Counted from the first letter of the stretch, positions 1-12,120 are shown. The stretch: 64,000 nt of DNA from Actinostola sp. cb2023 (GCA_033675265.1 JAUJYZ010001545.1:269501-333500), one strand, 5' to 3'. The notes: generated from the sequence alone by a model not told the origin. Translations and numbers: made by a program.

Positions 1-8
1 TCTCTATG

Positions 9-449
<441 letters not shown>

Positions 450-454
450 TACCA

Positions 455-545
455 CAGGAAGCTCACGTATTTCCTGCTAAGCATATCATACGCGCGTCTC
501 TTTGATGGGATTCCTGCGGTAGAGCGCGGGTGTCCTTACGGAACC
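455..545. mobile_element. Fragment of the CCACAGG-type foldback family
   Basis: The short spacer between two tandem arrays contains ACCACAGGAAGC and then TTGATGGGATTCCTGCGGTAG. The latter resembles the internal segment GATGGGTTTCCTGTGGTAGAG of the foldbacks at 30526-30813 and 61529-61847. Only a degraded piece is present. Confidence 0.45.
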
Positions 546-554
546 GTCTTAATT

Positions 555-1145
555 GTGTGTCTACGTCTACTTGCGTCTACGTCTACGTCTATGTGCGTCT
601 ACGTCTACGTCTATGTGTGTCTACGTCTACGTCTATGTGCGTCTACGTCTACGTCTTTGTGCGTCTACGTCTACGTCTATGTGCGTCTACGTCTACGTCT
701 ATGTGCGTCTACGTCTACGTCTATGTTCGTCTACGTCTACGTCTATGTGTGTCTACGTCTACGTCTATGTGCGTCTACGTCTACGTCTATGTGCGTCTAC
801 GTCTACGTCTATGTGCGTCTACGTCTACGTCTATGTGTGTCTACGTCTACGTCTATGTGCGTCTACGTCTATGTGCGTCTACGTCTACGTCTATGTGCGT
901 CTACGTCTACGTCTATGTGCGTCTACGTCTACGTCTATGTGCGTCTACGTCTACGTCTATGTACGTCTACGTCTACGTCTACGTCTACGTCTATGTGTGT
1001 CTACGTCTACGTCTATGTGCGTCTACGTCTATGTGCGTCTACGTCTATGTGCGTCTACGTCTACGTCTATGTGCGTCTACGTCTACGTCTATGTGCGTCT
1101 ACGTCTACGTCTATGTGCGTCTACGTCTATGTGCGTCTACGTCGC
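555..1145. repeat. 22-bp/16-bp composite minisatellite
   Basis: A tandem array of GTCTAC and GTCTATGTGC blocks. The common unit is GTCTAC-GTCTAC-GTCTATGTGC (22 bp), mixed with 16-bp units that lack one GTCTAC. Three forward frames are open throughout because the unit has no stop codon. This is a property of the repeat and not evidence of a gene. Confidence 0.95.
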
Positions 1146-1229
1146 ATGATTAAGCAAGAGTGAGGAAGGAAGTTCATCAAGAATAATAAACACAGAAGAA
1201 ATCAGTTGTGCTTTCTGTGGTTGACGTAC

Positions 1230-1793
1230 TTGATGCATTACAGAGGTATTGAGATATTTCTTGAACTCTTTTCGTCAACGCGTCAAAGCTTGGAACCAAG
1301 ACAACATCACTAGGAACCTTCACCATCTCTTTAAGTTCATTTATATTAATAGAGTTCCCAATCCCCACGGCTATCACTCGTGCACCCATGGCGTAGAGGG
1401 CCTGGGAAGCATTGGTCAGCGGTATCGCGTCTGGAGCTGCTGTTTGTTTGCCATCAGTAAGGACAAGAGCAAGTTTAACAACGTTTGGTCTTGCCTTAGG
1501 GAAGACATCCTTCGCGGCTAGGAGTAAAGCTTTGTCAATTCGCGTTCCACTTCGAAGGTACGGGATGTTTTGTACCAGAGATTTGAATTGTGACAGCGTG
1601 TTGGCACTTTGAAATCCGATACGTACTCTTGCATCGTCGCCGAAGACGATAACTGCTCCGCGGCTTTGCTTTGGTATCCCAAGAAAAGTCGCCGTTTCTT
1701 TGACAAAATGTTTTTCTTTTTCGTAGTTTTTCGAACCGATACTCCCCGAGCTGTCGACGAGGAAAGCTACATCCAGAGAGCATGATGGGATAG
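1230..1793 (-). CDS. von Willebrand factor A domain exon of an extracellular protein
   Basis: This exon encodes an extracellular VWA domain of the matrilin/collagen VI type, a divalent-cation-dependent adhesion fold. The MIDAS motif is complete: DSSGS about 14 residues into the exon, Thr in SGTRID about residue 84, and Asp in VLTDGK about residue 114. The domain ends near the cysteine in ISQYLCNAS. On the minus strand the exon follows a pyrimidine-rich acceptor (ttttccttgtcag) and ends before GTACGT. Both boundaries are phase 1 and the exon is 564 bp, so it is a symmetric 1-1 module. The open frame continues past the donor to a stop at 1177, so a terminal-exon reading cannot be excluded. No initiator ATG is present; the frame opens upstream only through non-ATG codons. 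I found no neighbouring exon in the window, so the full protein is unknown. Confidence 0.85.
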
Positions 1794-1864
1794 CTGACAA
1801 GGAAAATTATTGAACCAATCAGAACTCAAGGAACGACATAACTACGATGTTATTGCATAAAGTA

Positions 1865-2020
1865 TTTTCGTACGAGTGGGAAGTAGTTACGGTATGGTTC
1901 TTGCCGTGCCATGGCCGTGCCATGATTTTGCGCGCGCGCTGTGATTGCATGGTTGAATAGATGTCTTCGATTCCGTACCGACCATGACTCTGTGCCGTAG
2001 GTTTCTCACTCATACGAAAA
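1865..2020. mobile_element. MITE family A, copy 1
   Basis: The ends are inverted: TTTTCGTACGAGTGGGAA on the left and TTTCTCACTCATACGAAAA on the right. The interior contains 'attacggtatggtt', 'gattttgcgcgc' and 'ttccgtaccg', shared with copies at 32681-32890 and 34560-34746. The target duplication is not clear. It is non-autonomous and has no ORF. Confidence 0.8.
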
Positions 2021-2707
2021 CGATTCTGACAAACAAATCCGTCAAGCCCTTATTTGGAAAACATGACCCATATTTGGTAAATCGTTTCCAGTCCCCGAAC
2101 TATTAGTTCTCAAAGCTGTGTTTGCAACAATTTTCAAGGATTACCGCAAAAAGAAACAAAAATCGTTGATTGTTTTTTTAATTGAAAAAAATCGTTGATT
2201 GTAACATCGAAATATCTTGGAAAAGTCTGAACATCAGCCTGTAAATATTTCATGAAAAAAACACCCGTTCAAATATACTAATATGCATGTCTGAGATCAT
2301 AAAAAAACATATTTCTTTTCATTATATCCCTAGTTGGCAATTGCAAAACTGACAAATAGTTCAAGTATTATAATTAATTGTATGTGTGCAAACACATTGA
2401 TATCACTCACATGACATGACATGACATATTCACATCCCATTTCTGCCTCATCGTTTTTTTCTCGTAAAAATCGCATGTTTGCTTGTTCGCATGACAGTTA
2501 TTGTAACGATTTATGCAATTGCTATTGATTAAATGCAATAATTAATGACAATCTGAATCTGTTTTTCTTTTCCAACTTAGCTCCAAAGTGACTTGTGTGA
2601 CTGTTAGGAAATGTAGATCATAAAAGTGAAGTGCGATGGAAGTGCTCATTTGCACTGTCAGGTTGATTTGATATTGGACTATAGCTAATGGAAATGGTAA
2701 ACTGAAT
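2021..2707. other. No recognisable feature
   Basis: AT-rich intergenic sequence with a short (ACATG)n run near 2412. I see no gene or repeat of note. Confidence 0.6.
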
Positions 2708-3032
2708 ATGTCATTCATTCATTCATTCATGCCAATGTCCACCTATCCATCCATCCATCCATCCATCCATCCATCCATCCATCCATCCATCCATCCATCC
2801 ATCCATCCATCCATCCATCCATCCATCCATCCATCCATCCATCCATCCATCCATCCATCCATCCATCCATCCATCCATCCATCCATCCATCCATCCATCC
2901 ATCCATCCATTCATCCATTCATCCATTCATCCATTCATCCATTCATCCATTCATCCATTCATCCATCCATCCATCCATCCATCCATCCATCCATCTATCC
3001 ATCTATCCATCTATCCATCCATTCATATCCAC
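2708..3032. repeat. (ATCC)n microsatellite with (ATTC) interspersion
   Basis: Starts as TCATTCATTCAT, becomes an ATCC array from about 2740, alternates CATTCATC in the second half and ends with CATCTATC variants. The frames encode only IHPS or MDGW repeats. Confidence 0.97.
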
Positions 3033-3404
3033 GTCTATACCCACCATTGTAAGGCTTGAATACACACGATGATGCAAGCACAAAATAGACTAGAAAATGA
3101 AAAGAAATTCAATATTAGAAAACACTGGAAACATGTATAGTGCGTTGGCAGCTGCGCGCGAGATCGACAGTTAATATGTATATACATGTCGTGTGTAGAA
3201 ATAACTGTGTTAAGTACTGCGGACAGGAAGTTTTGATATTGAAAGTGAGAAACGATGACAATAAACACGTGATGTGAATAGAGAGGTTGTAGAATATGCC
3301 TGGAAGATGTACGATAACAAGAAAACAAGAAGAGAAAGAGAGAAAGAAAGAGAGAAAGTGGGAATTAAAAATAAGACGTAAGTAAAAATTGAGAATATGA
3401 AAGA
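3033..3404. other. Spacer with purine-rich tract
   Basis: No gene is seen. Positions 3322-3360 are a GAAA/GAGA-rich purine run. Confidence 0.55.
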
Positions 3405-3740
3405 TCAAATGAATAAATGGATGAATGAATAAATGGATGAATGAAGAAATGGATGAATGAAGAAATGGATGAATGAATAAATGGATGAATGAATAAATGG
3501 ATGAATGAATAAATGGATGAATGAATAAATGGATGAATAAATGGATGAATGAATAAATGGATGAATGAATAAATGGATGAATGAATAAATGGATGAATAA
3601 ATAAATGGATGAATAAATGGATGAATGAATAAATGGATGAATAAATGGATGAATAAATGGATGAATGGATGAATGAATAAATGGATGAATGAATAAATGG
3701 ATGAATGAATGAATGAATAAATGGATGGATATATATATAG
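3405..3740. repeat. (ATAAATGGATGAATGA)n minisatellite
   Basis: Units of 16 bp and shorter derivatives, all built from ATGA/ATGG tetramers. The ATGG register is the opposite orientation to the ATCC array 400 bp away, so the two arrays could pair as an imperfect inverted repeat. The long minus-strand open frames across it are low complexity. Confidence 0.95.
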
Positions 3741-4347
3741 ATAGATAGATGATCGCGAAAAAAGCAAAGAAAAACAAAAGAACCGAATTGAAAAAAAACC
3801 CGAAGATCAATGAAACTGAAAGTTAGATAAATATTGCTTATTAGACGGCTACTCAAACTGAAAAGACAAAGAAACTGTCGTGATATCTCACAAAATCACG
3901 CTTTAAAATCACGATGACATGCACGTATAACGGATATTTCTGTTTGTCAGGAAGTTGACTCCCATTGAACACTTACAGGTGAGTGTATTGTTTCCCGTTA
4001 ATCCTCCTTTCCTTTACACTGAGTAAGTTAGATATTGAACATGTGTAAAATGATCATTTGATCACACACGATGCAACTGAAAGACGTATAGTAATATAAC
4101 TTTATTGTTTGTCTGTGGTAGAGTTTCTCACTCGATATTGTGATATGTTTTGGCTGAGTGTCTAGTGATACTTATGAACAAAGATTTTCTTTTTGTTTCC
4201 TACTTAAGATACTATATTAAAAGTGCTTGAGGCGTGTTTTGATTTAGGATTATATTTTAAACTGAGTTATTTGTCACATGCAGGCGGATTTGCTGCTTCG
4301 ACTCGTTCTTTACTGCATGTTTTACGAGTCTTAGGTTGTTCAGTGTT
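3741..4347. other. No recognisable feature
   Basis: AT-rich sequence without a supported gene. Confidence 0.55.
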
Positions 4348-4514
<167 letters not shown>

Positions 4515-5677
4515 CACATCTTCTTTTTATCTTCTTAATTCTAAGTTGTTCAGTGCTAGTGTTGCTGTTGCGGTTTCTGGTAGTGGTGATCGGTGCTGTT
4601 TGCATCGGTTTGTATACGGTACTGAGTCGGTCTGAGTCAGCCGGTATCATAGAGACAATCGACTGAGGCAATTGTCTCTGCATAGTTAAGCCACAAAGCC
4701 GTCCTGCCCGACTTTTGTCGTAAACTGCACTGACACAAAGAGTCGGTTAGTTTTATTGTTTCTTTGATTACGATGACATCAGTTCTGCCTAGTTTGGTCT
4801 AGCTGGCTATGTTCATGGTATTGTTACTGTTTTTGTTGCTCAGTTGTTTTCGTTCGAGCTGTTTTAATTGTTGATGATGTTGATGGTGTTATTATACTGT
4901 TGTTGTAGGCGTTTTTCGCATCAGGAAACATCAAAACACTACAGATATACTACTGATACTACTAGAATCACAATGGTTTTCCAAATCCATTTGTTTTTTA
5001 ATACTTTTTTTTCGAATTTATTAAAAATATCATATCATGACACATCATTTACTATCATTTGTTATTAAAACAGCAGACAAAAACAGATGTGAAGGTAGCC
5101 ACAAAACATTATTGAATTTCTGAACAAAAAGTTGAATCGATCCGACGTGTTTGTTAATAGAATCGGTGATTTTGTATCTGATTTTGTTTGCTATGTAAGT
5201 AAGAATGAGCGCAATAATAATCTTAAAAACATAGATTAACGTAGCTGAAAATGAAAAGTCAAGAAAGTAATTAAGATTAACGCGAGGAAAATTGACAAAA
5301 CAACACAGGTTTTTATGATTATTTTTCATTTCAGCTCGTGGTATTATTGTGGGTAAGGTAATGTCAGTACTCAGTTTCACAGACGCGGCGTAAAGGTGTT
5401 GTATGTGTGTGGGAGAGGGATAGAATACAGCGAAAAACACGACGGATAATACATTGCTGCATGAACTGACTAAATATATACAGCTATTCGTAGAGCTACA
5501 ATTTCTTTCTGATGTTTCGAGACCACTGGCTCTTCTCAGTTTTAAGAAGAAAAAAGTGTTAATTGTGTAACTTATAAACAAAACACTTTCGTGCGAAACG
5601 ATTGATAGTGAATCAGATCCACCACAAGACTTTGCTCAGCAGCGACCAGCAAGCCGGTGCAAAGTAACCAAGCTATC
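4515..5677. other. Intergenic sequence with a small hairpin
   Basis: The only structure seen is a perfect 9-bp palindrome arm, AGAGACAAT at 4651 and ATTGTCTCT ending at 4679. A 178-codon minus-strand open frame (5045-5581) matches no family I know and is not called. Confidence 0.5.
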
Positions 5678-6447
5678 CAGGGGCGTAGCGTGCTTTTTTT
5701 CAAATGTACGCACATAGCAACGAGCGCCGAAGGCGTGAGCTGCTCGGGGGGTGAGGGGGCATGCCCCCCTGAAAAATTAGAAATCTAGAGCCTTGGAAAT
5801 ACCATTTTCGTTTTCCAGCGGACTTTCTCGCTACATAAATACATAGTAAATGCATTTATCACTCAGGTTTTTGGGGGGATTTATGTAAAGGTTATATAAA
5901 GGATTTATGTAAAGGTACGTTGTGTAAATGATTTATGTATAGGTTATGTAAAGCGGGATTTATGTAAAGGATGTGTAAAGGATTTATGTAAAGGTTATGT
6001 AAAGGATTTATGTAAACGGGTTATATATACAGCTACCGTTATATATATCGCTAATAGCGATATATATAACAACCCGAGGCAAAGCCAGTTTTTTGATATT
6101 TATTTTGTTTGAGACTGTACTAACTACAATTACCATTATACATGCCTACAATGACTGACTACAAGGGAAAATTTATTGGGGACACAATCTGACGAACGGC
6201 GAAGGCGCGAGCTCGTAGGGGGATGCGTGGGCATGCTCCCCGAAAAAATTTGAGGTATAGGATCTCCAAAATAGCATTTCCTGCCTTCTGTGAGTAGTTT
6301 CTAGCAAGTTTCCAATGAGTCAGCTGTTAAGATTTGGTCTTAGATTTCATTTTTTTTAAATATTTTTATGTTTCTTATAATATTTATATTTTAAGGATTT
6401 TAAATTGTACGCACGTGCGTATGTACGTATATGCACGCTACGCCCCT
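5678..6447. mobile_element. TIR element ending AGGGGCGTAGCGTGC
   Basis: Perfect 15-bp terminal inverted repeats, AGGGGCGTAGCGTGC at 5679-5693 and GCACGCTACGCCCCT at 6433-6447, are flanked by CTATC on both sides. The CAGGGGCG start recalls hAT-type ends, but the target duplication looks like 5 bp, so the superfamily is open. An internal motif (gaaggcg[tc]gagct... ggcatgc[ct]ccc) occurs near each end in the same orientation. There is no transposase ORF. Confidence 0.8.
5880..6020. repeat. Tandem GGATTTATGTAAAGGTTATGTAAA repeat
   Basis: Variable 11-24 bp units of 'ggatttatgtaaaggttatgtaaa' type inside the element at 5678-6447. They are followed by a palindromic run, TTATATATATCGCTAATAGCGATATATATAA-like, near 6035-6070. 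Confidence 0.85.
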
Positions 6448-7585
6448 CTATCGTATATCTATAGGGGACATGTAATCTCACGAACAAGATAGAATACAGG
6501 TGCTTTTTAATAACGTTTCTGCGTCAGTATTATTTAAAACACATCTGATAACTTAGAACTTCACCAGATGGTACCGAGCGATGTACGAGTTCGACACGTA
6601 TACGTGTTTAAATCATGAATTTTAAAGATAAAAATGTCTGAAAAGAGAATTGTAAATCTTACTAAAGAACAACAATAACAAAATAAAGAAATAAAATAAA
6701 GAAATTACTGTGCGGAAAATCTGTGGCTTGTTAATATCTTCTCTCCGCAGCGGCGCGTCTACTAAATAAACATGATTAAGTTGGTGCGTCCATGGTGCCA
6801 TCAGCTTTAGAATTCAATCAATTGGTTATTTATAATATGTTTTTATACAACAAAAGTTCATGAAAATGTGAATTTGTGGCAACATAATGGTTCAGTTCTA
6901 GAAGAGCTACAAATCTTTCCCTCGTTTTGGAAAAGGAATTCCGACCTCTATCGACGATCCAATATCTTGTTTGCAATTGTCTTTTTGGTACTTTTCGAGC
7001 TTTATTGGCCATGAAACTAAAAAGGTTATTGAAAGAGAGAAACGAATTAGCTTTCACCTACCTATCCACCGCCAATCTGACATCACTTGAAAGCCACAGA
7101 GAATGAACCACAACTATGTTGAGCAACTGTATAGTTGTGACTTCTAAGCGGTATTCCCGAGTGATCAGAGAGTATTCAATATACTAGTGATATAGTTCCC
7201 TAGAATCAATTACGCTTGCCATTACGAGTATGTTGGACCTATGTGATTACAGACACTAGCTAAGGTTTAATAGGTTTAGGAGCCGTCAAGATTGTGAGTT
7301 TTTAATAATCTTGAGTGTAAATAAGACTACTATTAGGACAGAGGCCTATGTCACCACATCGTCCCTGGAGACGATATAAATATTGAAAAACATTTCATTA
7401 TGAATTCATGAGCAGCTTAGAAAAACTAGACGTCAAGTTGTGTTAGTTGGGGTATAAAAACCGTTGTGGCATATGGTGCATGATAGTAAGGGGTTCGATC
7501 AAGTTACTGTTTATGGGTTCTTCATTGCTAGGAGCTAGGGCCGGGGGCCGGGAGGACTGGGGTAATATAATAACAAGCCCAAGTA
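6448..7585. other. No recognisable feature
   Basis: AT-rich intergenic sequence. A minus-strand frame near 6830-7040 has an acceptor-like 'acctttttag' but no family resemblance, so it is left uncalled. Confidence 0.5.
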
Positions 7586-7819
7586 CTCATCTTCATCTTC
7601 ATCATCATCATTGTCATCATCATTGTCATCATCATCATTTATCATCATCATCATCATACATCGTCATCATCGTCATCATCGTCGTCGTCATTATCATCAT
7701 CGGTATCATCATTATCGATATGATCATTATTGTCATCATCATCATCATCATTGATCATCATCATCATTATCATCATCATCATACATCGTCATCATCGTCA
7801 TCGTCATCATCGTCATCAT
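7586..7819. repeat. Imperfect (ATC)n / (TCG)n array
   Basis: CATCATCAT repeats interrupted by CATCGTCATCGTC and CATTATC blocks. The open frames through it are His/Ile/Ser-rich low complexity. Confidence 0.93.
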
Positions 7820-8171
7820 GGAATTTTCGTCCGTTGTGCTTTTTTGGAGACTGGAGACAAATGACCAAATATGGAATGCGATGGGCGCAGAACGTGAACC
7901 GGCATGCGCGAAGTTTTGCAGGAGGTTTGGGCGGGAAAGGAAGAAAATGTCAATCAACTACTGAAAAAAAAAGATAAAAAGTAACTAAATTCTATGTCAG
8001 GAGTCAATATTGTGACTGTTAATTGAACAAACATAGGAATAAAATAAACATTCAAAGGACGACATATTGACATATGATTCTCAAATACAGCAGATACGTG
8101 TTTCATTCTAAAATTTTCTGACAAAAATAATTGTCTCGTAAGTGAAGAAATTAGATTTGCCAAGCTATTGC
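7820..8171. other. No recognisable feature
   Basis: Unique sequence between the ATC array and a TTAA element. Confidence 0.5.
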
Positions 8172-8623
8172 TTAAGAGGATATTTATTTCAACATCGCGT
8201 AATATCCGCCAAAAGCGCCAAAAACCAGCCCTTTTGGACAGTTTGAATTTCGATTTTCGCTTTGGATTAACACTCTAATTTTATTTTAACCGAGCAGAAA
8301 CTATTAAAAACAAAGTAAATTGTCTGTTTAAAGCTGTTTTAGCGTTGTACAAAGCCATTTTCCTGCTTTTTGTTTCAAATTTGAGCTAATTCAGGGGGAA
8401 ACATCAGCAATACTAGCAAATATACAGATTTAGCCCATGTGGACAGTTTTCAAATCAAATTTTCACTTTGGATTAACACTCTAATTTCACTTTTACCGTT
8501 CAAAAACCATCACAAATACCTTGAACTCTTTGCTAAAGCAGTTTTAGCCTTGTACAAAACGTATTCTCCATGCTATTGGTTTTTGGCGCTCAATACGCGC
8601 GTTCGTAAAAAATATCCTCTTAA
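8172..8623. mobile_element. TTAA-flanked non-autonomous element, copy 1
   Basis: 452 bp bounded by TTAA at 8172-8175 and 8620-8623. The ends are inverted (TTAAGAGGATATTT and AAATATCCTCTTAA), with subterminal CAAAAGCGCCAAAAACCA and TGGTTTTTGGCGCT also inverted. A TTAA target is characteristic of piggyBac and Kolobok transposition. A second copy of exactly the same length is at 35575-36026. The interior has two diverged direct halves ('gacagtttgaatttcgat...' and 'gacagttttcaaatcaaa...'). The small open frame inside is carried by both copies and is not a gene. Confidence 0.88.
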
Positions 8624-8634
8624 TTTGTTGGGTT

Positions 8635-8839
8635 TATGACGTCACTTGGTTTGCAAACACTACGGCTTCACTGAAATCATTGTAACTATCGTTGGGTTTT
8701 AGCACTAGAAAACGAAAAGGACAACAAACTATTTTAGATGGATTACGTTTTCCTGTGTATGTCAGTTGGTTATGCATGGTCGGACAAAAGTAGTAATATT
8801 TAGCCAGCTTTGAGGATCTGCAAACCAAGTGACGTCATA
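8635..8839. mobile_element. 205-bp MITE with 21-bp perfect TIRs
   Basis: The left end TATGACGTCACTTGGTTTGC and the right end GCAAACCAAGTGACGTCATA are perfect inverted repeats. TA at both tips is consistent with a TA target. It lies 11 bp from the preceding TTAA element. Confidence 0.88.
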
Positions 8840-9139
8840 CGGGCCAATGTGTTTTTTACTCTATGCATTCTTTCATAAATTCATAGAGGGATTCATGATC
8901 CTTTTAATTTTGATAGCATAGGGATAGCATAAAGGAATTATTGTTAGCAATAAAAGTTTTATGCTATCCCTCGATTGTTGTTATACATAAGCTTTGGCTG
9001 GTGGAAGGGCTGTTTGGGGGCCTGGGGCATAGGGGTGCCCAATGTCATTTAAGTCAGGGATCACCCTCTAGGAGCTATTTGCCGTGCGAAGTGAATGCAG
9101 CGGGAATAGTGCTCCTTCGTGACCTTTCTTTCGGTTTAC

Positions 9140-9472
9140 AATATATTTATATTTATATTTATATTTATATTTATATTTATATTTATATTTATATTTATAT
9201 TTATATTTATATTTATATTTATATTTATATTTATATTTATATTTATATTTATATTTATATTTATATTTATATTTATATTTATATTTATATTTATATTTAT
9301 ATTATTTATATTTATATTTATATTTATTTATATTTATATTTATATTTATATTTATATTTATATTTATATTTATATTTATATTTATATTTATATTTATATT
9401 TATATTTATATTTTATTTATATTTATATTTATATTTATATTTATATTTATATTTATATTTATATTTATATTT
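9140..9472. repeat. (ATATTT)n hexanucleotide array
   Basis: About 55 copies with two small phase breaks. The same hexamer resumes at 9751-9771 beyond a MITE, and a shorter array lies at 12121-12196. Confidence 0.97.
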
Positions 9473-9749
9473 ACACTCAATTGCAGAAAGGTTGTAGTAT
9501 ACATTTATACAAATATCTAATGAGATACAAGATATCTAATGAGATACAAAGTGCAAAACATCGCTTATTTTCTTCTAATATATCAGAATCATCAATTTTA
9601 GTATCGCATCCAACAAGGTCAACACAATAATTTTCAGCACTATTTTGTGCTTAAACAGTTGTATTTTAGCATGTCTAACATTTTGCATCTCATTAGATAT
9701 TTGTATATTTGTATAAATGTATACTACAACGTTTCTGCAATTGAGTGTA
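9473..9749. mobile_element. MITE inserted in the ATATTT array
   Basis: The arms are ACACTCAATTGCAG...ATCTAATGAGAT on the left and ATCTCATTAGAT...CTGCAATTGAGTGT on the right, about 55 bp each. TA flanks both tips. ATATTT repeats of the same orientation on both sides show that it entered an existing microsatellite. Confidence 0.85.
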
Positions 9750-9780
9750 TATTTATATTTATATTTATATAGCCAATTAA

Positions 9781-10036
9781 TTGCAAAAATTCTGTAAATC
9801 AAGTATATCAGTATATCCATATATCGGGTGCATTATGGGTAATACTATTTTAGAGTTTTTCCACAAAATATGCAGCACAGACTTACAAACAACAAACTAG
9901 AGACTAAATTACATAACATTCTAGAGTTTCACCAATGTTGCTCGCGTGAAACATCATTTAGGGGACTTTTTCAATTACCCATAATGCACCTGATATATGG
10001 ATATACTGATAAACTTGATTTACAGAATATTTGCAA
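9781..10036. mobile_element. 256-bp foldback element
   Basis: Long inverted arms of about 60 bp: TTGCAAAAATTCTGTAAATC...GCATTATGGGTAAT on the left, repeated in reverse complement from 9976 to 10036. No ORF. Confidence 0.85.
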
Positions 10037-10340
10037 ATATTTCTTCATAAAAGGCCTCCAGAAGTCTATGGGAGGTTTTATGGAATCTTTTTCTGACGTC
10101 AAAATATGTCGCGAGTGGCCGTCAAACCGTCATTTTACTTGCTCAAAACTTCAATTTTAGATCGGTGAAGTCTAAATATCTGTCAAATATACCAAATATA
10201 AGTTACTTATAAACAAACAAACAAATGTCATCTAGTTGCTTGAAGAAAAACTAACAGACTTTGAAAGTTAGTCTCGAACATTTTGTAGATCTTGACGGCC
10301 ACTACGTCACACGTAAAACCTCCCATTGCTTGGGCTGCCT
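10037..10340. mobile_element. Foldback terminus interrupted by a MITE
   Basis: The flanks (cttcataaaaggcctccagaagtct on the left, ttgcttgggctgcctgtg on the right) match the uninterrupted end of the foldback at 29795-29837. Between them sits the MITE at 10069-10325, so this is a truncated foldback end carrying a later insertion. Confidence 0.75.
10069..10325. mobile_element. TGGGAGGTTTTA MITE, copy 1
   Basis: 257 bp, ends TGGGAGGTTTTA and TAAAACCTCCCA. The interior is nearly identical to copy 2 at 23983-24269 apart from a 30-bp block. TA lies on the left and TT on the right. Confidence 0.88.
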
Positions 10341-10429
10341 GTGCATGAATGATTGGTCCCACGGAGCCAGCGCTAGCGCACGGAGCCAGCGCGCGCTTGA
10401 AACGGTTTTTCTTTCAAACTTTATCCTTG

Positions 10430-10880
10430 CTTTTGGATGAATTTTTGACTTTGTTATTGTAAAAAAGAAATCACAAGCGGTTTTCCATTGTCTGTACTCT
10501 TATTGACAATGGATTTGACGCCACAAAATGTTCAAAACTTTGCAGTGAAACCGGTTTTAGAACTATGGTAATACGGCTTTTAGAACTATGGTAATACGGC
10601 TCCATATTTTTCGAGTTCTCTTGACCTTGTAAGGTAAAATTACGTAATAGTAGTATAATAAATACGACAACAAAATAACCCCCAAAAAAACGTCCTTTTT
10701 TCTTTCTTTGCTTATCAGTGTTAGCGTACAAAAGCTGTTTTTGTGATTTGTTTGTGAAATGCGCGCGCTATCACACAATCGATACGCAATCGAGCGCGCG
10801 CTCGAGAGATTTTTCGCTGGCTTTTTTTCACCAAAAATATTCATCGGAAAAGATTTGCCTACAAATTGGAACATTTGGTC
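10430..10880 (-). repeat. Dispersed 'TACGGCT' repeat, copy 1
   Basis: Read on the minus strand this shares long stretches with 23440-23967: 'gccagcgaaaaatctct', 'gagcgcgcgctcga', 'gatagcgcgcgcatt', 'cttttgtacgctaaca', 'ttttgttgtcgtat'. It is probably a degraded transposon family; I see no terminal structure in this copy. Confidence 0.7.
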
Positions 10881-12120
10881 TTTTCGGTCCTAGCCCCTGC
10901 GAATCCCTTCGAATTCTTATTCTTCTTTTTTTCCTGTCAGTTTCTGATTGTTTTTCACTTCGGTATATTAATATTATATATATAATATGCAATATGTACT
11001 TCAGTTTAATTTATATTTTCGCTTGACCCCCTCCCCTCCCCCTCCACGAAATCCCCAAATCAGTCATAGATTATTGCTTTTATAATTTCATGCCGTGATT
11101 AGATCTGATTAATACATCGACATATATAACACTTACTTGTTACATTAATTGTGCATGGAAAAAGGGTTCACCACTGCTTTGCATTGAGTATTTTCACCCG
11201 CTATAAGTTCCCTCAGATTCATCAGTTTTGTTTGTGCAACGGCGAAGGCACAAGCTGTTATCAATAGTCATACTAACAACACCAGAGAAGCCTGACACAT
11301 CATATTTTTGAATGCCCAGGAGTTTACATCGAGTCAAACTAATACAATGATCAATAGATATAAATACTAGGAAGAGCTTCGAGGCTGTTGTGTATATACT
11401 CTGTATGGGACTCTATAAAAACTGGCCGAAATACGGTGCGAAAATTTTACGAACTAACATGTATTTGGTATCAAAATGTCCATAAAAGCGCGGGCTATGC
11501 TAATCCGTAGTTAATTTCGTGACTAGGCCTGTGTAGTTTCAATAAAAGCTATTTATGTGGGCTGACAGGCCAGTTTGAGGTCATGTCACGCCAATTCTCT
11601 TGTAAGGTAGACCCATTCAACTAAAAAAATACGGTACTTTTTTGCATCGAATTTCAATTATAGCCAAATAATATGGTCCACGAAAGATCAAAAAAACTAA
11701 ATCCGTCGTTAACTTTTTAGTTATATGCATTTATACGAGGAAAATTGCAAAAAACCTTGAATTTGAGCCCATGTTTGTATGTACTAGAATGTGGGGGCGT
11801 GCCAGAGAAATTCTAGCTGACTACTTGTGACAAATCTTTCCCGATGGGATTTTCTTCATATTTTCTATACAGATATCATTCAAAAGTAGTTGTTTGTTTC
11901 CCTATTCCCTTTAGAAATACTTTTCTGTCATTGTATAGTGTTGTTTTCTTTTTGCAATGAAAACTAAAACTGGTACAAAATATGCTGTGTTCAAAACCGG
12001 TTTTACCGGGTTACAAGCCGGGTAATACGACAATCTACAGTGGGTAATACGCTCGGATATTTGGAGGATGTTGTGCCCTTTTATGGTAAATTTACGTCAC
12101 AGTCGTATAATAATTAGAAT
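10881..12120. other. Intergenic, with a divergent repeat copy near its right end
   Basis: Mostly unique AT-rich sequence. From about 11880 to 12110 the motifs 'aaaccggttttaccgg', 'taatacgacaa' and 'gtaaatttacgtcac' suggest a fourth, divergent relative of the 'TACGGCT' dispersed repeat. Confidence 0.45.

Noticed and set aside
5045..5581. 178-codon minus-strand frame with hydrophobic stretches
   Set aside because: AT-rich, no family resemblance, and it crosses an acceptor-like site without a coherent protein either side.
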